The translations under genes were made by a program, and so were the position numbers. 64,000 nucleotides of DNA from Amia ocellicauda. Its lineage: Eukaryota; Chordata; Actinopteri; Amiiformes; Amiidae. Of this stretch, positions 22,243 to 36,061 are shown piece by piece. Within the stretch, counting starts at the first letter, position 1. Every line of letters starts with the position of its first letter. The notes under the pieces are model-generated. The model saw only the letters and a list, made by a program, of their open reading frames with translations. It was not told the origin of the DNA and ran no database searches. Location: NCBI RefSeq assembly GCF_036373705.1, contig NC_089851.1, positions 57,145,997 to 57,209,996 of the forward strand, written 5' to 3'.

Positions 22243-23361
22243 GATAGTAGAATAACAGCAGATCACGGACCGCTGTCAATCAGGTTCTTGCCTTGCCGTC
22301 CATCCATCCATCCATCTATCTATGACTCTCAATATCTAACTCTCTTGCTTGCTATCGCTCCCCCAATGGTCAGTAGCATAGTAGCATAACAGCAGATCAC
22401 GGACCACTGTCAATCAGATGCTTGCCTTGCCGTCCATCCATCCATCCATCCATCTATCTATCTATGACTCTTGATATCTAACTCTCTTGCTTGCTATCGC
22501 TCCCCCAATGGTCAGAAGCATAGTATCATAACAGCAGATCACGGACCACTGTCAATCAGATGCTTGCCTTGCCGTCCATCCATCCATCTATCTATCTATC
22601 TATCTATGACTCTTGATATCTAACTCTCTTGCTTGCTATCGCTCCCCCAATGGTCAGTAGCATTGTAGCATAACAGCAGATCACGGACCACTGTCAATCA
22701 GATGCTTGCCTTGCCGTCCATCCATCCATCTATCTATCTATCTATCTATGACTCTTGATATCTAACTCTCTTGCTTGCTATCGCTCCCCCAATGGTCAGT
22801 AGCATTGTAGCATAACAGCAGATCACGGACCACTGTCAATCAGATGTTTGCCTTGCCGTCCATCCATACATCTATCTATCTATCTATCTATGACTCTTGA
22901 TATCTAACTCTCTTGCTTGCTATCGCTCCCCCAATGGTCAGTAGCATTGTAGCATAACAGCAGATCACGGACCACTGTCAATCAGATGCTTGCCTTGCCG
23001 TCCATCCATCCATCTATCTATCTATCTATCAATGACTCTCGATATCTAACTCTCTTACTTGCTATCGCTCCCCCAATGGTCAGTAGCATAGTAGCATAAC
23101 AGCAGATCACGGACCACTGTCAATCAGATGCTTGCCTTGCCGTCCATCCATCCATCCATCTATCTATCTATGACTCTTTTTATCTAACTCTCTTGCTTGC
23201 TATCGCTCCCCCAATGGTCAGTAGCATAGTAGCATAACAGCAGATCACGGAACACTGTCAATCAGATGCTTGCCTTGCCGTCCATCCATCCATCTATCTA
23301 TCTATCTATCTATGACTCTCGATATCTAACTCTCTTGCTTGCTATCGCTCCCCAATGGTCA
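22243..23361. repeat. satellite array A7
   Basis: About 8 monomers. The second position-specific monomer (GTGCTTGCC, CATCTGTC) present in A4-A6 is absent. The final monomer has lost one C (CTCCCCAATGG near 23350). No gene is seen. Confidence 0.94.
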
Positions 23362-23461
23362 CGTATGTTGCATTCAACGACAAAGAAAATCGTGTGCTGG
23401 AAATGATTTTTGGCAACTGTGAAGGAACTGCACGACTGCAGCAACCACAACACCTCTGTCT

Positions 23462-23535
23462 GTCTCTGTGGTGCAATCGGTCAGCGCGTTTGGCTGTTAA
23501 CCAAAAGGATGGTGGTTCGAATCCACCCAGGGACG
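23462..23535 (+). tRNA. tRNA-Asn (GTT)
   Basis: Differs from the reference by C11 to T (23472) in the A box (TGGTGCAATCGG), making a T11-G24 wobble. Shared with the copy at 52394. T4 at 23542-23545. Confidence 0.96.
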
Positions 23536-23699
23536 GCCCACTTTTCCCCCCGCCCCTTGTTATTGTTTCTACTTCTGGCGGACAGCTTGCCAGACTGTGG
23601 CTACAGTAACCTTAAGCTGCTTGCTGTGGATGGCCATCTTGCAAAAATGTATTGAGCGTTTAGAAACTTCCTTTCCATTGCCTAGGCCAACATAAACCA

Positions 23700-23773
23700 A
23701 GGCACTGCTGGGAGTCGAACCCAGGGTTTCCTGTTTACAAGACAGGTGCTTTGACCAACTAAGCCACGGTGCC
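23700..23773 (-). tRNA. tRNA-Thr (TGT), subfamily II
   Basis: Identical to 13962-14035. Confidence 0.95.
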
Positions 23774-23815
23774 AGGACTCTCCCATTCCCCAGTGCCTAC
23801 ACTCAGGCGTAAGGC

Positions 23816-23846
<31 letters not shown>

Positions 23847-23931
23847 CAAAACAAAACAAAACAAAACAAAACAAAACAAAACAAAACAAAACAAAACAAA
23901 ACAAAACAAAACAAAACAAAACAAAACAAAA
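23816..23931. repeat. (AAAAC)n tract
   Basis: 116 bp, uninterrupted. Confidence 0.97.
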
Positions 23932-24217
23932 TCTGGATGCAGACTGCAACAAAGGAAGCACACAGAGGTGAAAACGTAAGGTTGACGGGAGCAACAAGCT
24001 CCCTGTTGCGACTGTCCAGGGGCGGCAATGGGAATTGGACGTTGGCCGTAGCGCGTGTCCTTTGGGTTCTGGTTCTTCTTTACAAACCGGCGTCTGTCCA
24101 GTTGGCTTTCCGGTTCATTACGTCCTCTGATGGCTTTACGATAAGCCTATCTTGCTAAAACTGATGGTCGACAAAGCGGAAGCACAAGCTTCGCAAGGAG
24201 CACAGAAAGCCCGCCTA

Positions 24218-24291
24218 AGGCACCGCTGGGATTTGAACCCAGGACCTCCTGTTTACTAGACAGGCGCTTTAACCAACTAAGCCACGGCGCC
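24218..24291 (-). tRNA. tRNA-Thr (AGT)
   Basis: Identical to the reference at 370-443. Confidence 0.97.
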
Positions 24292-24312
24292 AAATCTGCC
24301 GCTGCTGCTGCT

Positions 24313-26493
24313 GATAGTAGAATAACAGCAGATCACGGACCGCTGTCAATCAGGTTCTTGCCTTGCCGTCCATCCATCCATCCATCTATCTATGACTCTC
24401 AATATCTAACTCTCTTGCTTGCTATCGCTCCCCCAATGGTCAGTAGCATAGTAGCATAACAGCAGATCACGGACCACTGTCAATCAGGTGCTTGCCTTGC
24501 CATCCATCCATCCATCTGTCTATCTATCTATCTATGACTCTTGACATCTAACTCTCTTGCTTGCTATCGCTCCCCCAATGGTCAGAAGCAAAGTAGCATA
24601 ACAGCAGATCACGGACCACTGTCAATCAGATGCTTGCCTTGCCGTCCATCCATCCATCCATCCATCTATCTATCTATGACTCTTGATATCTAACTCTCTT
24701 GCTTGCTATCGCTCCCCCAATGGTCAGAAGCATAGTATCATAACAGCAGATCACGGACCACTGTCAATCAGATGCTTGCCTTGCCGTCCATCCATCCATC
24801 TATCTATCTATCTATCTATGACTCTTGATATCTAACTCTCTTGCTTGCTATCGCTCCCCCAATGGTCAGTAGCATTGTAGCATAACAGCAGATCACGGAC
24901 CACTGTCAATCAGATGCTTGCCTTGCCGTCCATCCATCCATCTATCTATCTATCTATCTATGACTCTTGATATCTAACTCTCTTGCTTGCTATCGCTCCC
25001 CCAATGGTCAGTAGCATTGTAGCATAACAGCAGATCACGGACCACTGTCAATCAGATGCTTGCCTTGCCGTCCATCCATCCATCTATCTATCTATCTATC
25101 TATGACTCTTGATATCTAACTCTCTTGCTTGCTATCGCTCCCCCAATGGTCAGTAGCATTGTAGCATAACAGCAGATCACGGACCACTGTCAATCAGATG
25201 CTTGCCTTGCCGTCCATCCATCCATCTATCTATCTATCTATCTATGACTCTTGATATCTAACTCTCTTGCTTGCTATCGCTCCCCCAATGGTCAGTAGCA
25301 TTGTAGCATAACAGCAGATCACGGACCACTGTCAATCAGATGCTTGCCTTGCCGTCCATCCATCCATCTATCTATCTATCTATCAATGACTCTCGATATC
25401 TAACTCTCTTGCTTGCTATCGCTCCCCCAATGGTCAGTAGCATAGTAGCATAACAGCAGATCACGGACCACTGTCAATCAGGTGCTTGCCTTGCCGTCCA
25501 TCCATCCATCTGTCTATCTATCTATCTATGACTCTTGACATCTAACTCTCTTGCTTGCTATCGCTCCCCCAATGGTCAGAAGCAAAGTAGCATAACAGCA
25601 GATCACGGACCACTGTCAATCAGATGCTTGCCTTGCCGTCCATCCATCCATCTATCTATCTATCTATCTATGACTCTTGATATCTAACTCTCTTGCTTGC
25701 TATCGCTCCCCCAATGGTCAGTAGCATTGTAGCATAACAGCAGATCACGGACCACTGTCAATCAGATGCTTGCCTTGCCGTCCATCCATACATCTATCTA
25801 TCTATCTATCTATGACTCTTGATATCTAACTCTCTTGCTTGCTATCGCTCCCCCAATGGTCAGTAGCATTGTAGCATAACAGCAGATCACGGACCACTGT
25901 CAATCAGATGCTTGCCTTGCCGTCCATCCATCCATCTATCTATCTATCTATCAATGACTCTCGATATCTAACTCTCTTACTTGCTATCGCTCCCCCAATG
26001 GTCAGTAGCATAGTAGCATAACAGCAGATCACGGACCACTGTCAATCAGATGCTTGCCTTGCCGTCCATCCATCCATCCATCTATCTATCTATGACTCTT
26101 GTTATCTAACTCTCTTGCTTGCTATCGCTCCCCCAATGGTCAGTAGCAAAGTAGCATAACAGCAGATCACGGACCACTGTCAATCAGATGCTTGCCTTGC
26201 CGTCCATCCATCCATCCATCTATCTATCTATGACTCTTGACATCTAACTCTCTTGCTTGCAATCGCTCCCCCAATGGTCAGAAGCAAAGTAGCATAACAG
26301 CAGATCACGGACCACTGTCAATCAGATGCTTGCCTAGCCGTCCATCCATCCATCCATCCATCTATCTATCTATGACTCTTGATATCTAACTCTCTTGCTT
26401 GCTATCGCTCCCCCAATGGTCAGTAGCATAGTATCATAACAGCAGATCACGGACCACTGTCAATCAGATGCTTGCCTTGCCGTCCATCCATCC

Positions 26494-26535
<42 letters not shown>

Positions 26536-26655
26536 GACTCTCGATATCTTACTCGCTTGCTATCGCTCCCCCAATGGTCAGTAGCATAGTAGAATAACAG
26601 CAGATCACGCACCACTGTCAATCAGGTGCTTGCCTTGCCGTCCATCCATCCATCC

Positions 26656-26701
<46 letters not shown>

Positions 26702-26967
26702 GACTCTCGATATCTAACTCTCTTGCTTCCTTTCGCTCCCCCAATGGTCAGTAGCATAGTAGCATAACAGCAGATCGCGGACCACTGTCAATCAGATGCT
26801 TGCCTTGCCGTCCATCCATCCATCTATCTATCTATCTATCTATGACTCTCGATATCTAAATCTCTTGCTTGCTATCGCTCCCCCAATGGTCAGTAGCATA
26901 ATAGCATAACAGCAGATCACGGACCACTGTCAATCAGATGCTTGCCTTGCCGTCCATCCATCCATCC

Positions 26968-27009
<42 letters not shown>

Positions 27010-27421
27010 GACTCTCGATATCTAACTCTCTTGCTTCCTATCGCTCCCCCAATGGTCAGTAGCATTGTAGTATAACAGCAGATCACGGACCACTGTCAAT
27101 CAGATGCTTGCCTTGCCGTCCATCCATCCATCCATCTATATATCTATCTATGACTCTCGATATCTAACTCTCTTGCTTGCTATCGCTCCCCCAATGGTCA
27201 GTAGCATAGTAGCATAACATCAGATCACGGACCACTGTCAATCAGATGCTTGCCTTGCCGTCCGTCCATTCATCCATCTATCAATCTATCGATCTATGAC
27301 TCTCGATATCTAACTCTCTTGCTTGCTATCGCTCCCCCAATGGTCAGTAGCATAGTAGCATAACATCAGATCACGGACCACTGTCAATCAGATGCTTGCC
27401 TTGCCGTCCATCCATCCATCC

Positions 27422-27475
<54 letters not shown>

Positions 27476-27745
27476 GACTCTCGATATTTAACTCGCTTGC
27501 TATCGCTCCCCCAATGGTCAGTAGCATAGTAGCATAACAGCAGGTCACGGACCACTGTCAATCAGATGCTTGCCTTGCCATCCATCCATCCATCCATCTA
27601 TCTATCTATCTATCTATCTATGACTCTCGATATCTAACTCTCTTGCTTGCTATCGCTCCCCCAATGGTCAGTAGCATAGTAGCATAACAGCAGATCACGG
27701 ACCACTGTCAATCAGATGCTTGCCTTGACGTCCATCCATCCATCC

Positions 27746-27783
<38 letters not shown>

Positions 27784-27903
27784 GACTCTCGATATCTAAC
27801 TCGCTTGTTATCGCTCCCGCAATGGTCAGTAGCATAGTAGCATAACATCAGATCACGGACCACTATCAATCAGATGCTTGCCTTGCCGTCCATCCATCCA
27901 TCC

Positions 27904-27961
<58 letters not shown>

Positions 27962-28523
27962 GACTCTCGATATTTAACTCGCTTGCTATCGCTCCCCCAA
28001 TGGTCAGTAGCATAGTAGCATAACAGCAGGTCACGGACCACTGTCAATCAGATGCTTGCCTTGCCGTCCATCCATCCATCTATCTATCTATCTATATTTC
28101 TATTACTCTCGATATCTAACTCACTTGCTTGCTATCGCTCCCCCAATGGTCAGTAGCATAGTAGCATGACAGCAGATCACGGACCACTGTCAATCAGATG
28201 CTTGCCTTGCCGTCCATCCATCCATCCATCTATCTATCTATCTATCTATGACTCTCGATATCGAACTCTCTTGCTTGCTATCGCTCCCCCAATGGTCAGT
28301 AGCATAGTAGCATAACAGCAGATCACGGACCACTGTCAATCAGATGCTTGCATTGCCGTCCATCCATCCATCCATCTATCTATCTATCTATCTGTCTATG
28401 ACTCTCGATATCTAACTCTCTTGCATGCTATCGCTCCCCCAATGGTCAGTAGCATAGTAGCATAACAGCAGATCACGGACCACTGTCAATCAGATGCTTG
28501 CCTTGACATCCATCCATCCATCC

Positions 28524-28561
<38 letters not shown>

Positions 28562-28681
28562 GACTCTCGATATCTAACTCGCTTGCTATCGCTCCCCCAA
28601 TGGTCAGTAGCATAGTAGCATAACAGCAGATCACGGACCACTGTCAATCGGATGCTTGCCTTGCCATCCATCCATCCATCC

Positions 28682-28741
<60 letters not shown>

Positions 28742-29317
28742 GTCTATGACTCTCGATATCTAACTCTCTTGCATGCTATCGCTCCCCCAATGGTCAGTAG
28801 CATAGTAGCATAACAGCAGATCACGGACCACTGTCAATCAGATGCTTGCCTTGCCGTCCATCCATCCATCCATCTATCTATCTATCTATCTATGAGTCTC
28901 GATATCTAACTCTCTTGCTTGCTATCGCTCCCCCAATGGTCAGTAGCATAGTAGCATAACAGCAGATCACAGACCACTGTCAATCAGATGCTTGCCTTGC
29001 CGTCCATCCATCCATCTATCTATCTATCTATCTATGACTCTCGATATCTAACTCTCTTGCTTGCTATCGCTCCCCCAGTGGTCAGTAGCATAGTAGCATA
29101 ACAGCAGATCACGGACCACTGTCAATCAGATGCTTGCCTTGCCGTCCATCCATCCATCTATATATCTATCTATCTATCTATCTATCTATGACTCTCGATA
29201 TCTAACTCTCTTGCTTGCTATCGCTCCCCCAATGGTCAGTAGCATAGTAGCATAACAGCAGATCACGGACCACTGTCAATCAGATGCTTGCCTTGCCGTC
29301 CATCCATCCATCCATCC

Positions 29318-29359
<42 letters not shown>

Positions 29360-31846
29360 GACTCTCGATATCTAACTCTCTTGCTTCCTTTCGCTCCCCC
29401 AATGGTCAGTAGCATAGTAGCATAACAGCAGATCACGGACCACTGTCAATCAGATGCTTGCCTTGCCGTCCATCCATCCATCTATCTATCTATCTATCTA
29501 TGACTCTCGATATCTATCTCTCTTGCTTGCTATCGCTCCCCCAATGGTCAGTAGCATTGTAGCATAACATCAGATCACGGACCACTGTCAATCCGATGCG
29601 TGCCTTGCCGTCCATCCATCCATCCATCTATCTATCTATCTATCTGTCTATGACTCTCGATATCTAACTCTCTTGCTTGCTATCGCTCCCCCAATGGTCA
29701 GTAGCATAGTAGCATAACAGCAGATCACAGACCACTGTCAATCAGATGCTTGCCTTGCCGTCCATCCATCCATCTATCTATCTATCTATCTATGACTCTC
29801 GATATCTAACTCTCTTGCTTGCTATCGCTCCCCCAATGGTCAGTAGCATAGTAGCATAACAGCAGATCACGGACCACTGTCAATCAGATGCTTGCCTTGC
29901 CGTCCATCCATCCATCCATCTATCTATCTATCTATCTATGACTCTCGATATCTAACTCTCTTGCTTGCTATCGCTCCCCCAATGGTCAGTAGCATAGTAG
30001 CATAACAGCAGATCACGGACCACTGTCAATCAGATGCTTGCCTTGCCGTCCATCCATCCATCTATATATCTATCTATCTATCTATCTATCTATGACTCTC
30101 GATATCTAACTCTCTTGCTTGCTATCGCTCCCCCAATGGTCAGTAGCATAGTAGCATAACAGCAGATCACGGACCACTGTCAATCAGATGCTTGCCTTGC
30201 CATCCATCCATCCATCCATCTATCTATCTATCTGTCTATGACTCTCGATATCTAACTCTCTTGCTTGCTATCGCTCCCCCAATGGTCAGTAGCATAGTAG
30301 CATAACACCAGATCACGGACCACTGTCAATCAGATGCTTGCCTTGCCGTCCATCCATCCATCCATCTATCTATCTATCTATCTATGACTCTCGATATCTA
30401 ACTCACTTGCTTGCTATCGCTCCCCCAATGGTCAGTAGCATTGTAGCATAACAGCAGTTTACAGACCACTGTCAATCAGATGCTTGCCTTGCCGTCCATC
30501 CATCCATCCATCTATCTATCTAACTATCTATGACTCTCGATATCTAACTCTCTTGCTTGCTATCGCTCCCCCAATGGTCAGTAGCATAGTAGCATAACAG
30601 CAGATCACAGACCACTGTCAATCAGATGCTTGCCTTGCCGTCCATCCATCCATCTATCTATCTATCTATCTATCTATCTATGACTCTCGATATCTAACTC
30701 TCTTGCTTGCTATCGCTCCCCCAATGGTCAGTAGCATAGTAGCATAACAGCAGATCACGGACCACTGTCAATCAGATGCTTGCCTTGCCGTCCATCCATC
30801 CATCCATCTATCTATCTATCTATCTATGACTCTCGATATCTAACTCTCTTGCTTGCTATCGCTCCCCCAATGGTCAGTAGCATAGTAGCATAACAGCAGA
30901 TCACGGACCACTGTCAATCAGATGCTTGCCTTGCCGTCCATCCATCCATCTATATATCTATCTATCTATCTATCTATCTATGACTCTCGATATCTAACTC
31001 TCTTGCTTGCTATCGCTCCCCCAATGGTCAGTAGCATAGTAGCATAACAGCAGATCACGGACCACTGTCAATCAGATGCTTGCCTTGCCATCCATCCATC
31101 CATCCATCTATCTATCTATCTGTCTATGACTCTCGATATCTAACTCTCTTGCTTGCTATCGCTCCCCCAATGGTCAGTAGCATAGTAGCATAACACCAGA
31201 TCACGGACCACTGTCAATCAGATGCTTGCCTTGCCGTCCATCCATCCATCCATCTATCTATCTATCTATCTATGACTCTCGATATCTAACTCACTTGCTT
31301 GCTATCGCTCCCCCAGTGGTCAGTAGCATTGTAGCATAACAGCAGTTTACAGACCACTGTCAATCAGATGCTTGCCTTGCCGTCCATCCATCCATCCATC
31401 TATCTATCTAACTATCTATGACTCTCGATATCTAACTCTCTTGCTTGCTATCGCTCCCCCAATGGTCAGTAGCATAGTAGCATAACAGCAGATCACGGAC
31501 CACTGTCAATCAGATGCTTGCCTTGCCGTCCATCCATCCATCCATCTATCTATCTATCTATCTATCTATGACTCTCGATATCTAACTCTCTTGCTTGCTA
31601 TCGCTACCCCAATGGTCAGTAGCATAGTAGCATAACAGCAGATCACGGACCACTGTCAATCAGATGCTTGCCTTGCCGTCCATCCATCCATCCATCTATC
31701 TATCTATCTATCTATCTATGACTCTCGATATCTAACTCTCTTGCTTGCTATCGCTCCCCCAATGGTCAGTAGCATAGTAGCATAACAGCAGATCACGGAC
31801 CACTGTCAATCAGATGCTTGCCTTGCCGTCCATCCATCCATCTATA

Positions 31847-31877
<31 letters not shown>

Positions 31878-33965
31878 GACTCTCGATATCTAACTCTCTT
31901 GCTTGCTATCGCTCCCCCAATGGTCAGTAGCATAGTAGCATAACAGCAGATCACGGACCACTGTCAATCAGATGCTTGCCTTGCCATCCATCCATCCATC
32001 CATCTATCTATCTATGACTCTTGATATCTAACTCTCTTGCTTGCTATCGCTCCCCCAATGGTCAGTAGCATAGTATCATAACAGCAGATCACGGACCACT
32101 GTCAATCAGATGCTTGCCTTGCCGTCCATCCATCCATCTATCTATCTATCTATCTATGACTCTTGATATCTAACTCTCTTGCTTGCTATCGCTCCCCCAA
32201 TGGTCAGTAGCATTGTAGCATAACAGCAGATCACGGACCACTGTCAATCAGATGCTTGCCTTGCCGTCCATCCATCCATCTATCTATCTATCTATCTATG
32301 ACTCTTGATATCTAACTCTCTTGCTTGCTATCGCTCCCCCAATGGTCAGTAGCATTGTAGTATAACAGCAGATCACGGACCGCTGTCAATCAGGTTCTTG
32401 CCTTGCCGTCCATCCATCCATCCATCTATCTATGACTCTCAATATCTAACTCTCTTGCTTGCTATCGCTCCCCCAATGGTCAGTAGCATAGTAGCATAAC
32501 AGCAGATCACGGACCACTGTCAATCAGATGCTTGCCTTGCCGTCCATCCATCCATCCATCTATCTATCTATCTATGACTCTTGACATCTAACTCTCTTGC
32601 TTGCTATCGCTCCCCCAATGGTCAGTAGCAAAGTAGCATAACAGCAGATCACGGACCACTGTCAATCAGATGCTTGCCTTGCCGTACATCCATCCACCCA
32701 TCCATCTACCTATCTATGACTCTTGATATCTAACTCTCTTGCTTGCTATCGCTCCCCCAATGGTCAGTAGCATAGTAGCATAACAGCAGATCACGGACAA
32801 CTGTCAATCAGATGCTTGCCTTGCCGTCCATCCATCCATCTATCTATCTATCTATCAATGACTCTCGATATCTAACTCTCTTGCTTGCTATCGCTCCCCC
32901 AATGGTCAGTAGCATAGTAGCATAACAGCAGATCACGGACCACTGTCAATCAGGTGCTTGCCTTGCCGTCCATCCATCCATCTGTCTATCTATCTATCTA
33001 TGACTCTTGACATCTAACTCTCTTGCTTGCTATCGCTCCCCCAATGGTCAGAAGCAAAGTAGCATAACAGCAGATCACGGACCACTGTCAATCAGATGCT
33101 TGCCTTGCCGTCCATCCATCCATCTATCTATCTATCTATCTATGACTCTTGATATCTAACTCTCTTGCTTGCTATCGCTCCCCCAATGGTCAGTAGCATT
33201 GTAGCATAACAGCAGATCACGGACCACTGTCAATCAGATGCTTGCCTTGCCGTCCATCCATACATCTATCTATCTATCTATCTATGACTCTTGATATCTA
33301 ACTCTCTTGCTTGCTATCGCTCCCCCAATGGTCAGTAGCATTGTAGCATAACAGCAGATCACGGACCACTGTCAATCAGATGCTTGCCTTGCCGTCCATC
33401 CATCCATCTATCTATCTATCTATCAATGACTCTCGATATCTAACTCTCTTACTTGCTATCGCTCCCCCAATGGTCAGTAGCATAGTAGCATAACAGCAGA
33501 TCACGGACCACTGTCAATCAGATGCTTGCCTTGCCGTCCATCCATCCATCCATCTATCTATCTATGACTCTTGTTATCTAACTCTCTTGCTTGCTATCGC
33601 TCCCCCAATGGTCAGTAGCAAAGTAGCATAACAGCAGATCACGGACCACTGTCAATCAGATGCTTGCCTTGCCGTCCATCCATTCATCCATCTATCTATC
33701 TATGACTCTTGTCATCTAACTCTCTTGCTTGCAATCGCTCCCCCAATGGTCAGAAGCAAAGTAGCATAACAGCAGATCACGGACCACTGTCAATCAGATG
33801 CTTGCCTTGCCGTCCATCCATCCATCCATCCATCTATCTATCTATGACTCTTGATATCTAACTCTCTTGCTTGCTATCGCTCCCCCAATGGTCAGTAGCA
33901 TAGTATCATAACAGCAGATCACGGACCACTGTCAATCAGATGCTTGCCTTGCCGTTCATCCATCC

Positions 33966-34023
<58 letters not shown>

Positions 34024-34072
34024 GACTCTCGATATCTAACTCTCTTGCTTGCTATCGCTCCCCCAATGGTCA
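24313..34072. repeat. satellite array A8, longest (9.8 kb)
   Basis: About 67 monomers by length and no tRNA cassette. It is a mosaic. The left part (to about 26.5 kb) resembles A1. A diverged core (about 26.5-28.8 kb) has long TATC runs and short ACTCGCTTGC monomers. A six-monomer higher-order repeat is marked by TATATATC at 29159, 30063, 30951 and 31843. The right part resembles A3 and A1 and includes a cassette-free array-start monomer near 32380. No gene is seen. Confidence 0.94.
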
Positions 34073-34172
34073 CGTATGTTGCATTCAACGACAAAGAAAA
34101 TCGTGTGCTGGAAATGATTTTTGGCAACTGTGAAGGAACTGCACGACTGCAGCAACCACAACACCTCTGTCT

Positions 34173-34246
34173 GTCTCTGTGGCGCAATCGGTCAGCGCGT
34201 TTGGCTGTTAACCAAAAGGATGGTGGTTCGAATCCACCCAGGGACG
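34173..34246 (+). tRNA. tRNA-Asn (GTT)
   Basis: Identical to the reference; T4 at 34253-34256. Confidence 0.98.
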
Positions 34247-34410
34247 GCCCACTTTTCCCCCCGCCCCTTGTTATTGTTTCTACTTCTGGCGGACAGCTTG
34301 CCAGACTGTGGCTACAGTAACCTTAAGCTGCTTGCTGTGGACGGCCATCTTGCAAAAATGTATTGAGCGTTTAGAAACTTCCTTTCCATTGCCTAGGCCA
34401 ACATAAACCA

Positions 34411-34484
34411 AGGCACTGCTGGGAGTCGAACCCAGGGTTTCCTGTTTACAAGACAGGCGCTTTGACCAACTAAGCCACGGTGCC
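34411..34484 (-). tRNA. tRNA-Thr (TGT), subfamily I
   Basis: Identical to 3091-3164 (G26), with the C6-A67 mismatch. Confidence 0.95.
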
Positions 34485-34526
34485 AGGACTCTCCCATTCC
34501 CCAGTGCCTACACTCAGGCGTAAGGC

Positions 34527-34557
34527 AAAAAACAAAACCAAACAAAACAAAACAAAA
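34527..34557. repeat. (AAAAC)n tract, short
   Basis: 31 bp with one CC interruption, as in cassette 2. Confidence 0.95.
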
Positions 34558-34843
34558 TCTGGATGCAGGCTGCAACAAAGGAAGCACACAGAGGTGAAAA
34601 CGTAAGGTTGACGGGAGCAACAAGCTCCCTGTTGCGACTGTCCAGGGGCGGCAATGGGAATTGGACGTTGGCCATAGCGCTTGTCCTTTGGGTTCTGGTT
34701 CTTCTTTACAAACCGGCGTCTGTCCAGTTGGCTTTCCGGTTCATTACGTCCTCTGATGGCTTTACGATAAGCCTATCTTGCTAAAACTGATGGTCGACAA
34801 AGCGGAAGCACAAGCTTCGCAAGGAGCACAGAAAGCCCGCCTA

Positions 34844-34917
34844 AGGCACCGCTGGGATTTGAACCCAGGACCTCCTGTTTACTAGACAGGCACTTTAACC
34901 AACTAAGCCACGGCGCC
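34844..34917 (-). tRNA. tRNA-Thr (AGT)
   Basis: C25 to T (G10-U25 wobble) as in 3524-3597; otherwise reference. Confidence 0.96.
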
Positions 34918-34938
34918 AAATCTGCCACTGTTGCTGCT

Positions 34939-36023
34939 GATAGTAGCATAACAGCAGATCACGGACCACTGTCAATCAGATGCTTGCTTTGCCGTCCATC
35001 CATCCATCTATCTATCTATCTATCTATGACTCTCGATATCTATCTCTCTTGCTTGCTATCGCTCCCCCAATGGTCAGTAGCATTGTAGCATAACATCAGA
35101 TCACGGACCACTGTCAATCCGATGCGTGCCTTGCCGTCCATCCATCCATCCATCTATCTATCTATCTATCTATGACTCTCGATATCTAACTCTCTTGCTT
35201 GCTATCGCTCCCCCAATGGTCAGTAGCATAGTAGCATAACATCAGATCACGGACCACTGTCAATCAGATGCTTGCCTTGCCGTCCATCCATCCATCGAAC
35301 TATCTATCTATCTGTCTATGACTCTCGATATCTAACTCTCTTGCTTGCTATCGCTCCCCCAATGGTCAGTAGCATAGTAGCATAACAGCAGATCACAGAC
35401 CACTGTCAATCAGATGCTTGCCTTGCCGTCCATCCATCCATCTATCTATCTATCTATCTATGACTCTCGATATCTAACTCTCTTGCTTGCTATCGCTCCC
35501 CCAATGGTCAGTAGCATAGTAGCATAACAGCAGATCACGGACCACTGTCAATCAGATGCTTGCCTTGCCATCCATCCATCCATCCATCTATCTATCTATC
35601 TGTCTATGACTCTCGATATCTAACTCTCTTGCTTGCTATCGCTCCCCCAATGGTCAGTAGCATAGTAGCATAACACCAGATCACGGACCACTGTCAATCA
35701 GATGCTTGCCTTGCCGTCCATCCATCCATCCATCTATCTATCTATCTATCTATGACTCTCGATATCTAACTCACTTGCTTGCTATCGCTCCCCCAATGGT
35801 CAGTAGCATAGTAGCATAACAGCAGATCACGGACCACTGTCAATCAGATGCTTGCCTTGCCGTCCATCCATCCATCTATCTATCTATCTATCTATGACTC
35901 TCGATATCTAACTCTCTTGCTTGCTATCGCTCCCCCAATGGTCAGTAGCATAGTAGCATAACAGCAGATCACGGACCACTGTCAATCAGATGCTTGCCTT
36001 GCCGTCCATCCATCCATCCATCC

Positions 36024-36061
<38 letters not shown>

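Larger units (their letters stand above)
23362..24312. repeat. tRNA cassette 8 (951 bp, subfamily II)
   Basis: 835-bp body plus 116-bp tract. Confidence 0.93.
34073..34938. repeat. tRNA cassette 9 (866 bp, subfamily I)
   Basis: Near-identical paralogue of cassette 2, with the same total length and the same 31-bp tract. Confidence 0.93.
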
